From: an uncultured Prevotellaceae bacterium
Lineage (GTDB): Bacteria; Bacteroidota; Bacteroidia; Bacteroidales; Bacteroidaceae
Length of the DNA: 64,000 bases
Reading direction: 5' to 3'
Assembly: GCA_947305005.1 (NCBI GenBank)
Contig: CAMZCM010000011.1
Coordinates: 19,227-83,226, forward strand
Below the pieces are notes generated by a model. The model was not told the origin of the DNA. It did no database searches and saw nothing but the letters and a program-made list of their open reading frames with translations. The position numbers were made by a program, and so were the translations under genes. The stretch's first letter is position 1. The number at the start of each line of letters is the position of its first letter. Below are positions 36,311-45,757 of the stretch, in pieces.

Positions 36311-38008
36311 TTATTCAACTTGGTGACAATATATGTATCCCAACTTATCGTAGAACTTCTCCAGCTGCGGCAGACGAGCCTTGAAACTCTCGAAATCCTT
36401 TTGGTTAGTACTGCACCATTGCACCTCGCTCATGGAAGCCAAACGTGGCAGTAACTGATAGAAAGCATGTTCGGGATAAGCGATATGTTCAGTCCATAGG
36501 TTAGCCTGAACGCCCAAGATGCAATTTTGCTCTTCTTCTGTCAGTTCCTCAGGGATTACGGGCTCGAATGAATGTATCTTGCTGCAGGAAACCTGATAGC
36601 TGTCAGTTGTTTGGGGCTGTTTGCTGTAGTCCTTCAGCTGAGGGTGGTCGATGTAAGCAAACACGTTAGGACTCATGATGACACGATGTTTCTGCTTGGC
36701 AGCCGCAATGCCACCCTTCGTTCCTCGCCAGGACATCACAATCGCGTTCTCTGTGAGTCCGCCGGCTAAAATCTCGTCCCAACCGATGAGACTGCGCCCG
36801 CGAGAAGCCAGGAACTGCTCTATCTCGTGGTTGATGTAGGTCTGCAGTTTATTCTCAGCGCTGCGACCATCCTGGCTTCCTCTTCCACCGTCGCCGTCAA
36901 CCTTTATATTCTCGCTTGCCAAGCCCAATTCCTTAATCTTCGCCTGACACTTGGCACACTTCTGCCAACGTTCCTTCGGACACTCGTCACCACCAATATG
37001 AATGAAGGGAGAGGGGAACACGTCACAAAGCTCACCAAAGACGGTCTTCAAGAAGTAGAGTGTCTCAGGATTGCCGCCGCAAAGCACTTCGCGCATTACA
37101 CCCCAATGAGGTGCAACGGGGTAGGGACCACCTGTACAACCTAGGTTGGGGAAGACGTGCAGGGCGCTTTGCATGTGGCCGGGCATATCTATCTCGGGTA
37201 CCACATTAATATAACGCTCTGCTGCATAGCGGACCACCTCGCGACATTCATCCTGCGTATAGTAGCCTCCATAAGGAATGTTGTCATAGATACGCATATT
37301 GCCGGGACCGATAACCGTCTTTTCGCGTACACTGCCCTTCAGTGCCAAGTCGGGGAATGCTTTTACCTCAAAGCGCCAACCCTGATCCTCTGTCAGATGC
37401 CAGTGGAACTGATTGCAGCCGTGCAACGCCATTGCGTCCAAGAACTGCTTAATGAACTCTACGGTAAAGAAATGACGTCCGCAGTCAAGCAGTACACCAC
37501 GATAACTAAAGCGAGGCTGATCGGTAATCTGAACATAAGGGAGCTCTACGGTCGTGAGCTGTTTCACGGGCAGACTCTTGCGTAAGGTCTGAGCAGCGTG
37601 GAATAACCCCACAGGCTCATAGGCGCTTAGTTGTATGCCGCCTTTGTTTACTTCCAATGTGTAACCTTCCTTTTGCTGGTCGGTCAGGGGAGCAGCCTGT
37701 TTTGCTTTCTTGCTCTTCTTCGCAGGGGCGATGATGCTCAATTTGATAGGCGCATTTTTGTCTGCAGGAGTCAGCAGCAAGCTGATACCTGTTGTCTCTT
37801 TCACCCACTGCTGCATGAATTGTGCAATGCGAGTAACTTCAGCATTGTTGTTATCATAGACAATACCCATGCCTCCAGTAAGCGTGAACAACTGAGTCGT
37901 GTCCGCCTTTACCTCCTTGGGCAGAGGAATAATGTTATAATTTGCTCGCTGAGCCGATACAGGAAGGACGGCGATACAAGCTAATATGAGAAATCCAATT
38001 CTTTTCAT
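36311..38008 (-). CDS. Beta-N-acetylhexosaminidase, GH20
   Basis: 565 residues with signal peptide (MKRIGFLILACIAVLPVSAQ). Residues 25-140 form the GH20b N-terminal domain; the TIM barrel carries HWHLTEDQGWRFEVKAFPDL and the catalytic Asp-Glu pair in FIHIGGDECPKERW (near residue 337). The enzyme removes terminal GlcNAc/GalNAc from glycans by substrate-assisted catalysis. It lies 6 nt after the EEP gene and 18 nt before the phosphatase gene. Confidence 0.93.
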   Translation of the reverse strand: MKRIGFLILACIAVLPVSAQRANYNIIPLPKEVKADTTQLFTLTGGMGIVYDNNNAEVTRIAQFMQQWVKETTGISLLLTPADKNAPIKLSIIAPAKKSKKAKQAAPLTDQQKEGYTLEVNKGGIQLSAYEPVGLFHAAQTLRKSLPVKQLTTVELPYVQITDQPRFSYRGVLLDCGRHFFTVEFIKQFLDAMALHGCNQFHWHLTEDQGWRFEVKAFPDLALKGSVREKTVIGPGNMRIYDNIPYGGYYTQDECREVVRYAAERYINVVPEIDMPGHMQSALHVFPNLGCTGGPYPVAPHWGVMREVLCGGNPETLYFLKTVFGELCDVFPSPFIHIGGDECPKERWQKCAKCQAKIKELGLASENIKVDGDGGRGSQDGRSAENKLQTYINHEIEQFLASRGRSLIGWDEILAGGLTENAIVMSWRGTKGGIAAAKQKHRVIMSPNVFAYIDHPQLKDYSKQPQTTDSYQVSCSKIHSFEPVIPEELTEEEQNCILGVQANLWTEHIAYPEHAFYQLLPRLASMSEVQWCSTNQKDFESFKARLPQLEKFYDKLGYIYCHQVE

Positions 38009-38014
38009 GAGGCT

Positions 38015-38884
38015 TTAGAATTTGATTCTTGCGAAAATGGGATAGTGGTCGGAGAGGGTGCGACGAGACATCTTACCATTCATGTCTTTGGCCCAGTAGC
38101 CATCAGTGAGGGTAGCATATGCTTCTACAGTGGTGGCGGGTGTTACGAAGATGTGGTCTATGCGTTGATCTGTCCAGAAATGGTAGTCATAACCATTGTA
38201 AGTGCCATTTTCTGCAAATCTTTCTTTGGCACAGGCATAACAATCTTTGAGAACACCAGATTCAGTGAATAGGGAATAAAGCTCATTGGTCTGGGAAACA
38301 TTGAAGTCGCCACTCAATACCGCAAGTTTCTTGCCGTTATCGGTCATCTTTGTGATACGGTTCATCACTAATTTGGCGGATTCGCTGCGGGCGGTAACAC
38401 CAACATGATCCATATGCAAGTTCAGGAAATAGAACTCCTTCTTGGTTTGGCGATCACGGAAATGTCCCCATGTGCAGATACGGATGCAAGCAGCATCCCA
38501 ACCCAAAGCGGGTTTGTCGGGTGTTTCATTCAGCCAGAAGTTACCTTGTTCCAGAAGTTCTACACGATCGGGTTTATAGAAGATAGCGGAATATTCTCCA
38601 GCTTGCTTGCCGTCATCGCGGCCTACTCCAATCCATTTATAACCATCCAAAAGGGCATCTAAATCGACAAGTTGCTGATGTAAACCTTCCTGTGTTCCGA
38701 AAACATCTGGACGTTCCCAGTTGATTTGGCGTGCCATCACTTTACAGCGAATATTCCAAGCATTACCATTGATACTATCATTCTTATTCTTATAACGGAT
38801 GTTATAGCTGCCAACAGTCAATTCCTGTGCTGAAACAGCAAGGCAGAAGAGACAGCCCATAAGGGAAAGAATTACTTTTTTCAT
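38015..38884 (-). CDS. Secreted endonuclease/exonuclease/phosphatase (EEP) family protein
   Basis: 289 residues from the ATG at 38884 (an ATG at 38893 adds three). Signal peptide MKKVILSLMGCLFCLAVSAQ. EEP fold motifs: VGSYNIRYKN, FGTQEGL, NLHMDHVG, VLSGDFNV and SDHYPIFARIKF, covering the metal-binding Glu, Asp/Asn and the catalytic His. Secreted EEP proteins in Bacteroidota may be DNases, phosphatases or lipid phosphodiesterases. It leads directly into GH20. Confidence 0.9.
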   Translation of the reverse strand: MKKVILSLMGCLFCLAVSAQELTVGSYNIRYKNKNDSINGNAWNIRCKVMARQINWERPDVFGTQEGLHQQLVDLDALLDGYKWIGVGRDDGKQAGEYSAIFYKPDRVELLEQGNFWLNETPDKPALGWDAACIRICTWGHFRDRQTKKEFYFLNLHMDHVGVTARSESAKLVMNRITKMTDNGKKLAVLSGDFNVSQTNELYSLFTESGVLKDCYACAKERFAENGTYNGYDYHFWTDQRIDHIFVTPATTVEAYATLTDGYWAKDMNGKMSRRTLSDHYPIFARIKF

Positions 38885-38915
38885 ATGAATCATTGATTAT
38901 TGTTGAGAAGAAAAA

Positions 38916-39197
38916 TTATTTATCAGATGAATACTTTTCTACGTAATAGACTTCGAGTTCGCGAGAGAGGGAAGACGTAGCTTCCCAAATCTCTCGGAAG
39001 GTGGCTTGAGCGTTGTTGGTTGTTGCATTTTCTGCTTTTGCTTCGATGCTTTTTAGGTTAGTAAGGATCAACAACGCTTGAAGCCTCTTTAGGTAAGTGT
39101 AGTTATTGTCGATGTTAAAACAAGGTACCATCAGTTCTTGTGCTGCTACTGATAAGCTGCACAAGCATACGAAAAAGATGGTAATGATTTTCTTCAT
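38916..39197 (-). CDS. Small secreted protein of unknown function
   Basis: 93 residues with a convincing signal peptide (MKKIITIFFVCLCSLSVAAQ) and a mostly helical mature part of about 73 residues. No family is recognised. The leader sequence and the first mature residues (AAQELMVPCFNI) resemble those of the following EEP protein (SAQELTVGSYNI), so it may be a degenerate duplicate of the EEP 5' end fused to new sequence. It is first in the unit, 31 nt upstream of the EEP start and behind a good -7 box. Confidence 0.65.
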   Translation of the reverse strand: MKKIITIFFVCLCSLSVAAQELMVPCFNIDNNYTYLKRLQALLILTNLKSIEAKAENATTNNAQATFREIWEATSSLSRELEVYYVEKYSSDK

Positions 39198-39237
39198 TGA
39201 TAGGCCTTTTTACATCAAAGGGTAAGTTTTCGTGATG

Positions 39238-39245
39238 CAAAGGTA
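39238..39245 (-). promoter_or_regulatory. -7 box (TACCTTTG) of the EEP-GH20-phosphatase unit
   Basis: The minus strand reads TACCTTTG, 40 nt upstream of the small secreted protein gene. Confidence 0.6.
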
Positions 39246-39332
39246 TAGAATCATTCCAATCAATGTTCGGAATGGTGTTGTAAAAAGAGAAAAAAATTTG
39301 ATATACGCCTTTTACAACGTGTCACAATCCTC

Positions 39333-42300
39333 TTAGGGGACTTGTAATAAGGCTTTTGCGATACTTGAATGATCTGTGGTGGAGAGGGTATAGAGTTGTG
39401 GACGCAGTTGTCGGATATCCGCAATCAAATGAGACATATCTGAGCGATAGGTGTAGCTATTGCCTCCCAGTGACTCATAAATCTTTGATGATTTTTCTGA
39501 AGGAAGTGCAATGAGCATAGCCAGCAAACTTGCTCGTTTGGAGGGCTCGCCTGCTTTCAGGTTGATTTGCAAGGAAGCAAAGAGTGCTTCATCAGCATGG
39601 CCGGCACGAGCGCTGGAATAGAATGACTTGATGTTGTCGCGGATTTGATGTTGTCGGTTGCGGATATCTGCCTGTAATCGTTCGTGGCTTGCCAGCAACT
39701 GACGACGCTTGGCCAAGTCCGTCTCATCCATCGCCTGCAACGCTTTTTCGGAGTTCTTTAATTTGTTGGTCAAAGATGAGAGTTCGGTCATGTGTTGTCG
39801 AATCTCTTCCAAAGAGATTTGCATCTGGCTCTGATGACAAAGTACCGTCAGATCAAGCAGCATCTTTTGGAAGGCTTCCGTGTCCGTATCTTGTAACTCT
39901 CCTAAAGGATCCAAGAAACTAGTCAATGCTGAATGCAGGTTTTGTATTTCAGGGAGATTGGGCAAATGCTGGATAAGACTTGCAATGTGCTCGCTTACCA
40001 GTTCTCGTTTGGCAGCAGCTGCAATGGTTTCCATTCTCAGCTGTAAAGCCTGGAATAGTTTAATGGCAGTCTCCAGCCGTTCTATCGTGAAGGCATTACG
40101 AATCGTGGTAACCTCGTTGTTGAGTCCCTCTGTTACTCCAGGAATATCTATCACCTGTGTGCTAAAAGCTTCGTAACTATCCAGAATACGCTCGGTGTTC
40201 TTCACCTGAGACAGCCATTGTTGATTGTGTTTGACACACTTCAATAAATCTTTGACATCCCGTGGGTTCTTTAACAATTCCTCAGATTCCATTGCGACAA
40301 ATAAACTCTCTTTCCAGTTGGTAGCCTTGATCTGTTGAATCTGTTTGTGCAAGGTTTCTGTCAAGGCCAATGTGCTGTTCATTGTCATCTCTTGAATCCT
40401 GCGGTTCAGGTCTTCATCGGGAATATTGCTATATTTGATTTCCTGACGTAGCTCCTCTAATGTCTCGCTGAGTTTTGGGTCGTTGACATAAGGCACCACC
40501 GTTGTCAGTACCTGTACGCGATCCATATAAGCCTGTTTCCGCTGCAACACATTCTGCTTTTCCTCTTCCTGGAGTCTGCGTAGATGTTCTTTGTGCTCAT
40601 GCAATTTGCGCAAGTTAATGATGTATAGACGATAGCCCAAGAATGCGATGATAAGGATAGCCAATGCCGCTAAAATGACAACAATGGTTAGATTGATATC
40701 GTATGATGAGCGGTCAAAGGATAGGAACAAAGGGCGATACATCGTGGGGCTTTTGATAGAGTCTGCCACCATTACGCCCCATTCTGTAGAGAGATAGTAA
40801 TGGCCATTGGCTTGAATACATCCTTCTGGAATAATACTTTGACCATGAAGAGTGTGGAACGGGAAAGGCGTTAAACCGTCATCGGAGACATTGAACACCC
40901 GAGCGTCATGAGAAGATAGCGCTGCTACACAGTATCTGTTCTCCTTGTGAGAAACGAGCATCAAACGCTGGAAACCAGAAACTTCGATAGAATCCGTTGC
41001 TTGTGGCTCTCCTTTTTGTAACAGGTACAAATGGTGATGGTTGAGCAAGAGCGTCTTTTCCGAATCTAACGGGAGAACATTGGTTTGGAAACGAATTCCT
41101 AACGTATTCGGAATAATCTCGGCGAACAGGCTGTCTTTTTTCCGAAGGATACACCAGAGTCCATCATTGAGCGTCGTGGCGTAAAGAGTATCTGCTGAAT
41201 GAGATAGGAAATGAGTGATGTATGGCTCTATACGAGGTGGAACCAGACGCAGAGGCTTTCCATCCTTGAAAGCCATCAGGCTATCACGAACACCCACGAA
41301 CATGATATCATCCATGCAAAAAAGAGCAGTAATGTCCTTTTCTGTGGTGAGCACAGCAGATGACAGGTCGGAGAAGGCATTGTGCCAACGGCTTTTCAGT
41401 TTCACTGTCTTAATCTGTTTGTGATTCGCCACATAGATGAGCTTGCCATTCTGGGTGCAAATGGCAGAGATATTGTCCGTTGAAGGTAGGTGCAACAGCT
41501 TTTGGGCTAATGTATCTTTTGCGCTCAAAGAATACAAGTCATTCTTAGGATCCAGCAGATAAGTTGTTTTGGACTGGGCATCGTAGGTGGACAGGTGAAT
41601 CATGCTGGCATTTTGTCCTATGCCGTTGAGGGCAGAGAGACTTAGGATGGCATGTTCCGTGACCAGACGGATCATCTGGTGGTATTCGTCATAGAACAGG
41701 ATATTACGAGTATCATCAGGAGCGGAATAAGGCAGCTTCACAGCTGTTGCGTTTTCCAAATCATCCAGATCTGTTGTGACATAAAGCCAGTCTTGAGTAA
41801 GGAAATAATATTTACCCAATGCGACCGTCATGGAGAATGCGGAGAACGGCAGTTGAAGGGTTTTGAGAACAACGTGATCTGAGAGGTTGATGACAAAGAG
41901 GCTGTTATCTGTGAGTGCATACAACCTGTTAGAATAGTAATCTTTTTCAATTTTACGGATCTGATGGCCATTCAGCAATGAATATTGAATCTTGGGTGCT
42001 GTGTTGGAGCGGTTGATGCACACGATGCCGTCATCAGATGCCAGATAGATGGTCTTTCCGTGTTCTATGGGGCTGCAGAAGACAAAGGGTCGTCCAACTT
42101 CTTTCTTGTACGCTATTGGTTTCAGATCATCTGTTGCCTGATGGGTAGAGAAGTAGTAAAGGCCATGACTTGTAGCAACTATGATGGTGTCACCCTGATA
42201 GGGAATCAACCCATAAGGACTGTAGTGAACACCTTGTTGCGGAATGCGCATTCTTCTGCTTGCCTGCCAGTGTCCTGTTGGGAGGTTGTCTTCTGATGAT

Positions 42301-42620
42301 TGATGACCAGACATCTTCAGAACTCCAGAGCTGCGTACACCTGCCCAAATGCCATCTTCGTTATCTACAAAAGCCTGATAGATACGTGATTCGTGGCTTT
42401 GTAGATGGTTCTTCGTCTGTCCGTTGCACAGAAAGAATATGTCACCATGTTGCGAGCCTACAATATACGTGCTGTCATTGTAGGCTGTGATGGTGGCCAG
42501 GTCTTCGTTGAAAGGCAACGTCTCGAACGTAGATTCCACATTCGTAGGTGTTTCCTTGCAACTGAGCAGTAAGAGACAGGTACAGAGACAGATGTTAAAT
42601 AGTTTGTTAGTGCAGATCAT
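39333..42620 (-). CDS. Propeller-type membrane sensor with coiled-coil cytoplasmic part, no kinase
   Basis: 1095 residues. The leader ends CLLLLSC, a possible lipobox or an uncleaved signal anchor. Residues 30-630 are beta-propeller-like repeats (HGDIFFLCNG; EDGIWAGVRSSGVLKM; HGLYYFSTHQ), similar to the periplasmic sensors of hybrid two-component systems. One membrane helix (LTIVVILAALAILIIAFLGY, about 641-662) is followed by a coiled coil and some 430 mainly helical residues. No HisKA, HATPase, receiver or clear helix-turn-helix is present. It may signal through the helical part to an unlinked partner or through an unrecognised output domain. It follows argC after 25 nt on the same strand. 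Confidence 0.75.
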   Translation of the reverse strand: MICTNKLFNICLCTCLLLLSCKETPTNVESTFETLPFNEDLATITAYNDSTYIVGSQHGDIFFLCNGQTKNHLQSHESRIYQAFVDNEDGIWAGVRSSGVLKMSGHQSSEDNLPTGHWQASRRMRIPQQGVHYSPYGLIPYQGDTIIVATSHGLYYFSTHQATDDLKPIAYKKEVGRPFVFCSPIEHGKTIYLASDDGIVCINRSNTAPKIQYSLLNGHQIRKIEKDYYSNRLYALTDNSLFVINLSDHVVLKTLQLPFSAFSMTVALGKYYFLTQDWLYVTTDLDDLENATAVKLPYSAPDDTRNILFYDEYHQMIRLVTEHAILSLSALNGIGQNASMIHLSTYDAQSKTTYLLDPKNDLYSLSAKDTLAQKLLHLPSTDNISAICTQNGKLIYVANHKQIKTVKLKSRWHNAFSDLSSAVLTTEKDITALFCMDDIMFVGVRDSLMAFKDGKPLRLVPPRIEPYITHFLSHSADTLYATTLNDGLWCILRKKDSLFAEIIPNTLGIRFQTNVLPLDSEKTLLLNHHHLYLLQKGEPQATDSIEVSGFQRLMLVSHKENRYCVAALSSHDARVFNVSDDGLTPFPFHTLHGQSIIPEGCIQANGHYYLSTEWGVMVADSIKSPTMYRPLFLSFDRSSYDINLTIVVILAALAILIIAFLGYRLYIINLRKLHEHKEHLRRLQEEEKQNVLQRKQAYMDRVQVLTTVVPYVNDPKLSETLEELRQEIKYSNIPDEDLNRRIQEMTMNSTLALTETLHKQIQQIKATNWKESLFVAMESEELLKNPRDVKDLLKCVKHNQQWLSQVKNTERILDSYEAFSTQVIDIPGVTEGLNNEVTTIRNAFTIERLETAIKLFQALQLRMETIAAAAKRELVSEHIASLIQHLPNLPEIQNLHSALTSFLDPLGELQDTDTEAFQKMLLDLTVLCHQSQMQISLEEIRQHMTELSSLTNKLKNSEKALQAMDETDLAKRRQLLASHERLQADIRNRQHQIRDNIKSFYSSARAGHADEALFASLQINLKAGEPSKRASLLAMLIALPSEKSSKIYESLGGNSYTYRSDMSHLIADIRQLRPQLYTLSTTDHSSIAKALLQVP

Positions 42621-42645
42621 AAAGTTCTTAACAGGCGTTCGTCAG

Positions 42646-43620
42646 TTAGAAAGCGCTGGGTTTCAAATCTAAGCCTGAATGTTCATTGATGCCGAAGAGC
42701 AGATTCATATTTTGCACGGCTTGGCCGCTGGCGCCCTTCAGCAGATTATCAATGACGCTGGTGATTAATAGCTTGTTTCCGAACTTTTCTACGTGAATCA
42801 GTGCCTTGTTGGTATTGACGACCTGCTTGAGGTCAAGGTCGCAATCGACATAGTGTGTGAAAGCTGCTGTCTCATAGAAATTCTTGTACAGCTTCACGAT
42901 ATCTTCCTCTGGCAGCGCTTCGTCGATATGCACCACTTCCGTGCAGAAGATGCCGCGAGCAAAATCTCCTCGGTAGGGGATGAAATCTACTGCAGCCTCA
43001 AAGCCAGGTTGCAACTGTGCCAGCGACTGTTTGATTTCAGGTACGTGCTGGTGGCGGAAAGCCTTGTAGATGCTCATATTTCCTGAGCGCCAGGAGAAAT
43101 GTGTGGTGGAACCGGGCTTCACACCAGCACCCGTAGAACCGGTGATGGCATTCACGCTGATGTCGCTGTGCAACAACCAATTGGCAGCCAAGGGCAGCAG
43201 ACCTAATTGGATGGCCGTCGCAAAACAGCCAGGGTTGGCGATATGGCGAGCAGCCTTAATCTCTTCGCGATTCAACTCAGGAAGACCATAGATATAGTCG
43301 TGCTCTGGCGATGCCAAGCGGAAATCCTGAGCTAAGTCAATGATTCGTACGTTCTGCGGAACGGGGTGCTCTGCCAGGAACTCAGCGCTCTTGCCGTGAC
43401 CCATGCACAGGAACAGTACATCGATGCTCTTGAGCGCCAGTCGGCTGGTGAACTTCAGGTCTGTCTCGCCCAACAATCCCTCATGCACATCTGTGATCAG
43501 GTTCTTGGCGTTGCTGGTGCTGTGCACGAAAGCTATCTCTGCCTCGGGGTGATGCAGGAGCAGACGGATGAGTTCACCCGCAGTGTAGCCTGCGCCACCG
43601 ATAATACCTACTTTAATCAT
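42646..43620 (-). CDS. argC: N-acyl-gamma-glutamyl-phosphate reductase
   Basis: 324 residues. Rossmann motif VGIIGGAGYTAGELIRLL; catalytic Cys132 in HIANPGCFATAIQL; C-terminal HxPE-like region intact. It reduces N-acylglutamyl phosphate to the semialdehyde with NADPH in arginine synthesis. Given the succinyl-type argF', the acyl group in this organism is probably succinyl. It lies 4 nt after the PspC-like gene in the argR-GNAT-argG-argC unit. Confidence 0.94.
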   Translation of the reverse strand: MIKVGIIGGAGYTAGELIRLLLHHPEAEIAFVHSTSNAKNLITDVHEGLLGETDLKFTSRLALKSIDVLFLCMGHGKSAEFLAEHPVPQNVRIIDLAQDFRLASPEHDYIYGLPELNREEIKAARHIANPGCFATAIQLGLLPLAANWLLHSDISVNAITGSTGAGVKPGSTTHFSWRSGNMSIYKAFRHQHVPEIKQSLAQLQPGFEAAVDFIPYRGDFARGIFCTEVVHIDEALPEEDIVKLYKNFYETAAFTHYVDCDLDLKQVVNTNKALIHVEKFGNKLLITSVIDNLLKGASGQAVQNMNLLFGINEHSGLDLKPSAF

Positions 43621-43624
43621 GCCC

Positions 43625-43828
43625 TTATTTATATAAATAGGTGTTGTCTTTCGGCATAATGAGCCAAAGAATCAAATAGATGATACCGCCACAAAAAGCT
43701 GTGCTAACAGTCAGTACCACCCACACCAGTCTCAGCATGTCTGCATTCCAGCCGAAATAGTCGGCAATACCGCCGCAGATACCTGCGATCCATTTGTTGC
43801 TCGTTGAGCGAAGAAGTCTTTTGTCCAT
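43625..43828 (-). CDS. Small PspC-domain membrane protein
   Basis: 67 residues, almost entirely a PspC domain: SNKWIAGICGGIADYFGWNA then a membrane helix (LVWVVLTVSTAFCGGIIYLI). Such proteins relate to envelope stress in other bacteria, but short PspC proteins in Bacteroidota have no assigned role. It is placed between argG (11 nt) and argC (4 nt), so it is co-transcribed with arginine genes. Confidence 0.85.
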   Translation of the reverse strand: MDKRLLRSTSNKWIAGICGGIADYFGWNADMLRLVWVVLTVSTAFCGGIIYLILWLIMPKDNTYLYK

Positions 43829-43839
43829 TGTTTCAAAAA

Positions 43840-45042
43840 TTATCTCTGTTCGTCTTTGTGGATTCCGTAATATACACGTAGCGGTGTGGAGAGCACCTTA
43901 ATGAAGCCCTTGGCCTCGTCGGCTGTCCAACCTGTCTGTGTCTCACCATATTCTCCAAGCTTGCTCTTCGTGAGGTCGTTGGCGCTGTCAATGCCCACGG
44001 TCTCGAAACCGAAGGGACGGAGTTTCAGGATGGCTGTACCAGTCACATTGCGCTGTGAGCTGGTCAGCATGGCTTCAATATCGGGCATTACGGGCTCTAG
44101 GTACTGACTCTCGTGCAGGAACATGCCGTACCAGTTGCCCACCTGATCTTTCCAGTACTGCTGCCATTTGGAGAGGGTGGATTTTTCCAGCAGACGGTGT
44201 GCCTCAATGATGAGCTTGGGAGCTGCGGCTTCGAAGCCTACGCGGCCCTTAATGCCGATGATGGTGTCGCCCACGTTAGCATCACGACCGATGGCATAGC
44301 TTGCGCCAATCTCCTCGATCTTCTGGATAGCCTTGATGCGGTCGGTGAACTTCTCGCCGTTCACGCCTACAATCTCGCCCTTCTCGAATTGGATCTTCAG
44401 CAGGCTTTCAGGCTCTTTGGCTGTGACGTGTTTCAGATATGCCTCTTCGGGCAGCCCCTGAGTAGCATCCAACAGCTCGCCGCCGCAGATGCTGGTGCCC
44501 CAGATACCCACATTATAGGAATATTTTAGTTTGGCGAAGTCAGCGCTGAAGCCGTGATCGTTCAGGTAATCCACCTCTTCCTTACGTGTCAGCTTCTTGT
44601 CACGGGTGAGGGTGATGATCTCCACACCAGGTGCCATCACCAGGAAGGTCATGTCGAAACGGATTTGGTCGTTGCCGGCACCTGTGGAACCGTGAGCGAT
44701 AGCGTCAGCACCGATTTCTTTTGCGTAGCGCGCGATGGCGATAGCCTGGAAAATACGCTCGGAACTTACACTAATGGGGTAGCAGTTGTTACGCAGTACA
44801 TTACCGAAGATCATGTATTTCAATGATTTCTCATAGTACTCTTGAGTGACGTCCAAAGTCACATATTTCGTAGCCCCCAACTTGTAGGCGTTCTCCTCAT
44901 TGGTCTTCAGCTGCTCAGCGCTGAAGCCGCCCGTGTTGGCACATGCGGCATGTACTTCATAGCCATCCTGTGCCAGTTTCATCACTGTGTAACTTGTGTC
45001 TAAGCCTCCGCTGAAGGCCACCACTACTTTTTTCTTTTCCAT
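43840..45042 (-). CDS. argG: Argininosuccinate synthase
   Basis: 400 residues. ATP pyrophosphatase loop VVAFSGGLDTSYTVMKL (residues 7-23), then AHGSTGAGNDQIRFD and the family-wide Asp/Glu positions. It joins citrulline and aspartate. Second to last conserved step of arginine synthesis; argH and argB are not in the window. It sits between the GNAT gene (31 nt) and the PspC-like gene. Confidence 0.96.
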   Translation of the reverse strand: MEKKKVVVAFSGGLDTSYTVMKLAQDGYEVHAACANTGGFSAEQLKTNEENAYKLGATKYVTLDVTQEYYEKSLKYMIFGNVLRNNCYPISVSSERIFQAIAIARYAKEIGADAIAHGSTGAGNDQIRFDMTFLVMAPGVEIITLTRDKKLTRKEEVDYLNDHGFSADFAKLKYSYNVGIWGTSICGGELLDATQGLPEEAYLKHVTAKEPESLLKIQFEKGEIVGVNGEKFTDRIKAIQKIEEIGASYAIGRDANVGDTIIGIKGRVGFEAAAPKLIIEAHRLLEKSTLSKWQQYWKDQVGNWYGMFLHESQYLEPVMPDIEAMLTSSQRNVTGTAILKLRPFGFETVGIDSANDLTKSKLGEYGETQTGWTADEAKGFIKVLSTPLRVYYGIHKDEQR

Positions 45043-45073
45043 TTTATTGTTGTTTTTGTTATTTGTATCTTCG

Positions 45074-45727
45074 TTAATCTCTCATCTCTGCACTGTGTGG
45101 TGCACGGCCCTCCAAACGGCTGATTCTGTCCAGCACATCTTGCGAGATCTTGGCGGGTAGGTGTTCCTCGGGATCATAGAGCATAGCTGTGCAGATGCAG
45201 TATTTGCGGCCTGTGCGATGCAGTACATCCACGTTGATGCAGCCTTCGCATCCCTTCCAGAATGCCTCGTCGTCTGTAAGGTCGGCAAATGTCACAGGCT
45301 TGTAGCCCAGTTGGGTGTTCATGGTCATCACAGCAGCTCCGCTGGTGAGAGAGAATATCTTGGCGTGTGGCCAGCGTGTACGAGCCAAAGAGAAGGTCAT
45401 GTCTTTGATTCTCTTAGCCAATCCGAGCCCACGGAAATCCGGATGCACGATGAGACCAGAGGTGGTCACATACTGCTTGTTACCCCATGTCTCAATGTAG
45501 CTGAAGCCTGCAAAGCGCGGTTCGCTGCCATCAGCTTGTGGAGCCAGTGCAATGACGGCCTTAGCTTCACGCATCTTGTTGGCCACGTATTCGTGGGTGC
45601 GCTTGGCAATACCTGTGCCTCGAACCTTTGCAGCATCCTCAATGGTCTTGAGAATCGTATCAACATATTTTTCATGTGACTCGTCAGCCACAATCACATC
45701 AATAGGTATATTTGGATGATTATTCAT
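45074..45727 (-). CDS. GNAT-family N-acyltransferase, probable N-acylglutamate synthase
   Basis: 217 residues. GNAT core: FAGFSYIETWGN, then VHPDFRGLGLAKRIKDMTF with the acyl-CoA pyrophosphate loop (RGLGLAKR). It lacks the kinase-like domain of ArgA. Its place between argR and argG in arginine operons of Bacteroidales, and genetic data as I recall for the B. thetaiotaomicron homologue, point to the first step, N-acylation of glutamate (probably N-succinyl). The C-terminal region has a Cys pair (CEGC, CIC) that could bind metal. The alternative is a general acetyltransferase. Confidence 0.78.
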   Translation of the reverse strand: MNNHPNIPIDVIVADESHEKYVDTILKTIEDAAKVRGTGIAKRTHEYVANKMREAKAVIALAPQADGSEPRFAGFSYIETWGNKQYVTTSGLIVHPDFRGLGLAKRIKDMTFSLARTRWPHAKIFSLTSGAAVMTMNTQLGYKPVTFADLTDDEAFWKGCEGCINVDVLHRTGRKYCICTAMLYDPEEHLPAKISQDVLDRISRLEGRAPHSAEMRD

Positions 45728-45757
45728 ATTCTAAACGATATTCTGGGAACTGTATAT

